Source of the DNA: Amyelois transitella | Taxonomy: Eukaryota > Arthropoda > Insecta > Lepidoptera > Pyralidae | NCBI RefSeq assembly: GCF_032362555.1 | Contig: NC_083524.1 | Span: forward strand, 1,846,001-1,910,000 | Length of the DNA: 64,000 nucleotides | Direction of reading: 5' to 3' | The notes under the pieces: generated by a model | Databases searched by the model: none | What the model was told of the DNA's origin: nothing | The model's input: only the letters and a program-made list of their open reading frames with translations | In this document: positions 63,573 to 64,000 of the stretch, piece after piece | How the letters are laid out: each line of letters starts with the position of its first letter | How positions within the stretch are numbered: the stretch's first letter is position 1 | Position numbers and translations under genes: made by a program

Positions 63573-64000
63573 AGCCAGGTCCACACCGGACGATCCATCG
63601 ATCCCGCGATCCGCGATCCAGGATCGCGGAGCGTGGATCGTGGATCGTGTTAGGCAGCCATTACACAGTCAATCCAGATCGCGATCCGACCAAGGTCACG
63701 GATCACAGCAGATTGATGGATCTTGATGCGACTGAAGCGTCATTAGACGTTCACTCCAGATCACATCAGTCCACTGTTCGCCACTGTCAAGATGAACACG
63801 TGTTTACAAGTAAATCAGAAGAAAAAAGCTTGTGTAGCAATAATAATTGCTTCTGCTGTAAAGAAACGTGTTAATAGGAAACGTTGGGTTAAACCATGGT
63901 TACTAAAGAGGAACATCTACACCCATTTGAACTTGTTACATGAAATTCATAGTACTGAGGAAGAGGACGATTATGCTAATTACTACAGGATGAATGATGC
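63573..64000. mobile_element. PIF/Harbinger element M, left end only
   Basis: Begins AGCCAGGTCCACACCGGACG after ATT, as in element H. The first 83 bp differ from H at one base and include the palindrome TCCGCGATCC-A-GGATCGCGGA. Sequence then diverges at once. A transposase first exon starts at 63792. The right part is outside the window. Confidence 0.85.
63792..64000 (+). CDS. HARBI1-like transposase of element M, N-terminal part
   Basis: Open from MNTCLQVNQKKKACVAIIIA to the window edge, through KKRVNRKRWVKPWLLKRNIY, and ends in DYANYYRMND. That is the F-x-N/R-Y-Y/F-R-M block found in exon 1 of the other Harbinger transposases here (FFNYFRMS in J, FYDYTRMS in L). It is not close to H's transposase despite the shared terminus. 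The catalytic core lies outside the window. Confidence 0.8.
   Translation, partial: MNTCLQVNQKKKACVAIIIASAVKKRVNRKRWVKPWLLKRNIYTHLNLLHEIHSTEEEDDYANYYRMND

Noticed and set aside
1-64000. CRISPR arrays, bacterial operons, rRNA or tRNA genes
   Set aside because: No regularly spaced repeats of that type, no clusters of adjacent same-strand genes with ribosome sites, and no cloverleaf noticed. Splice sites and element types are eukaryotic.

Overview
This is a eukaryotic window, almost certainly from an insect and most likely a moth or butterfly (Lepidoptera). Genes are split by short GT-AG introns, and nearly everything recognisable is a transposable element. The short repeats (a CTAGT-ending Helitron-like repeat, the GGGGTAGGCAGAG 3' tail with a CATA microsatellite, the GTCAAAGTCAAAGTC repeat) are ones I associate from memory with lepidopteran genomes. 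Only one stretch looks like an ordinary host gene: two exons of an RWD-domain protein resembling IMPACT, at 37103-37715.

Layout. 1-12.7 kb: a decayed Merlin transposon, a chimeric retro-insertion carrying a copy of Merlin exon 1, mariner and DDE_3-type transposon remnants, a young Ty3/Gypsy element with identical LTRs (4393-10423), and an irritans-like mariner (10563-11889). 12.8-28.9 kb: PIF/Harbinger elements A (12777-22552), with B and C nested inside it, and D (22605-28889), whose intron has collected MITEs and a 2.3-kb single-gene transposon of a family I cannot classify (E1). 29-40 kb: Harbinger scraps, R1/jockey-type LINE ORF1 copies, a Helitron helicase fragment, Myb/SANT exons and the RWD gene. 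40-49.6 kb: a four-level Harbinger nest, J in I in H in K. 49.6-55 kb: mostly empty sequence plus the second unclassified transposon E2 (52482-54576). 55-64 kb: an old broken Gypsy copy containing intact-looking Harbinger L (57896-60915), a two-copy dispersed repeat split by a DD41D mariner, and the left end of Harbinger M.

How the genes work together. Harbinger elements A, B, D, H, I, J and L each carry a HARBI1-like DDE transposase on the + strand and a MADF-type DNA-binding protein on the - strand. The two genes are interlocked: the last MADF exon lies in the transposase intron, and the last transposase exon lies in the MADF intron. In five elements the two antisense splice acceptors are only 30-93 bp apart. 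B, J and L have both genes apparently intact. E1 and E2 share ACACT... termini, 4-bp AT-rich target duplications and one uninterrupted 551-560-residue protein with N-terminal Cys clusters and candidate DDE residues. They are the best candidate here for a poorly described mobile system.
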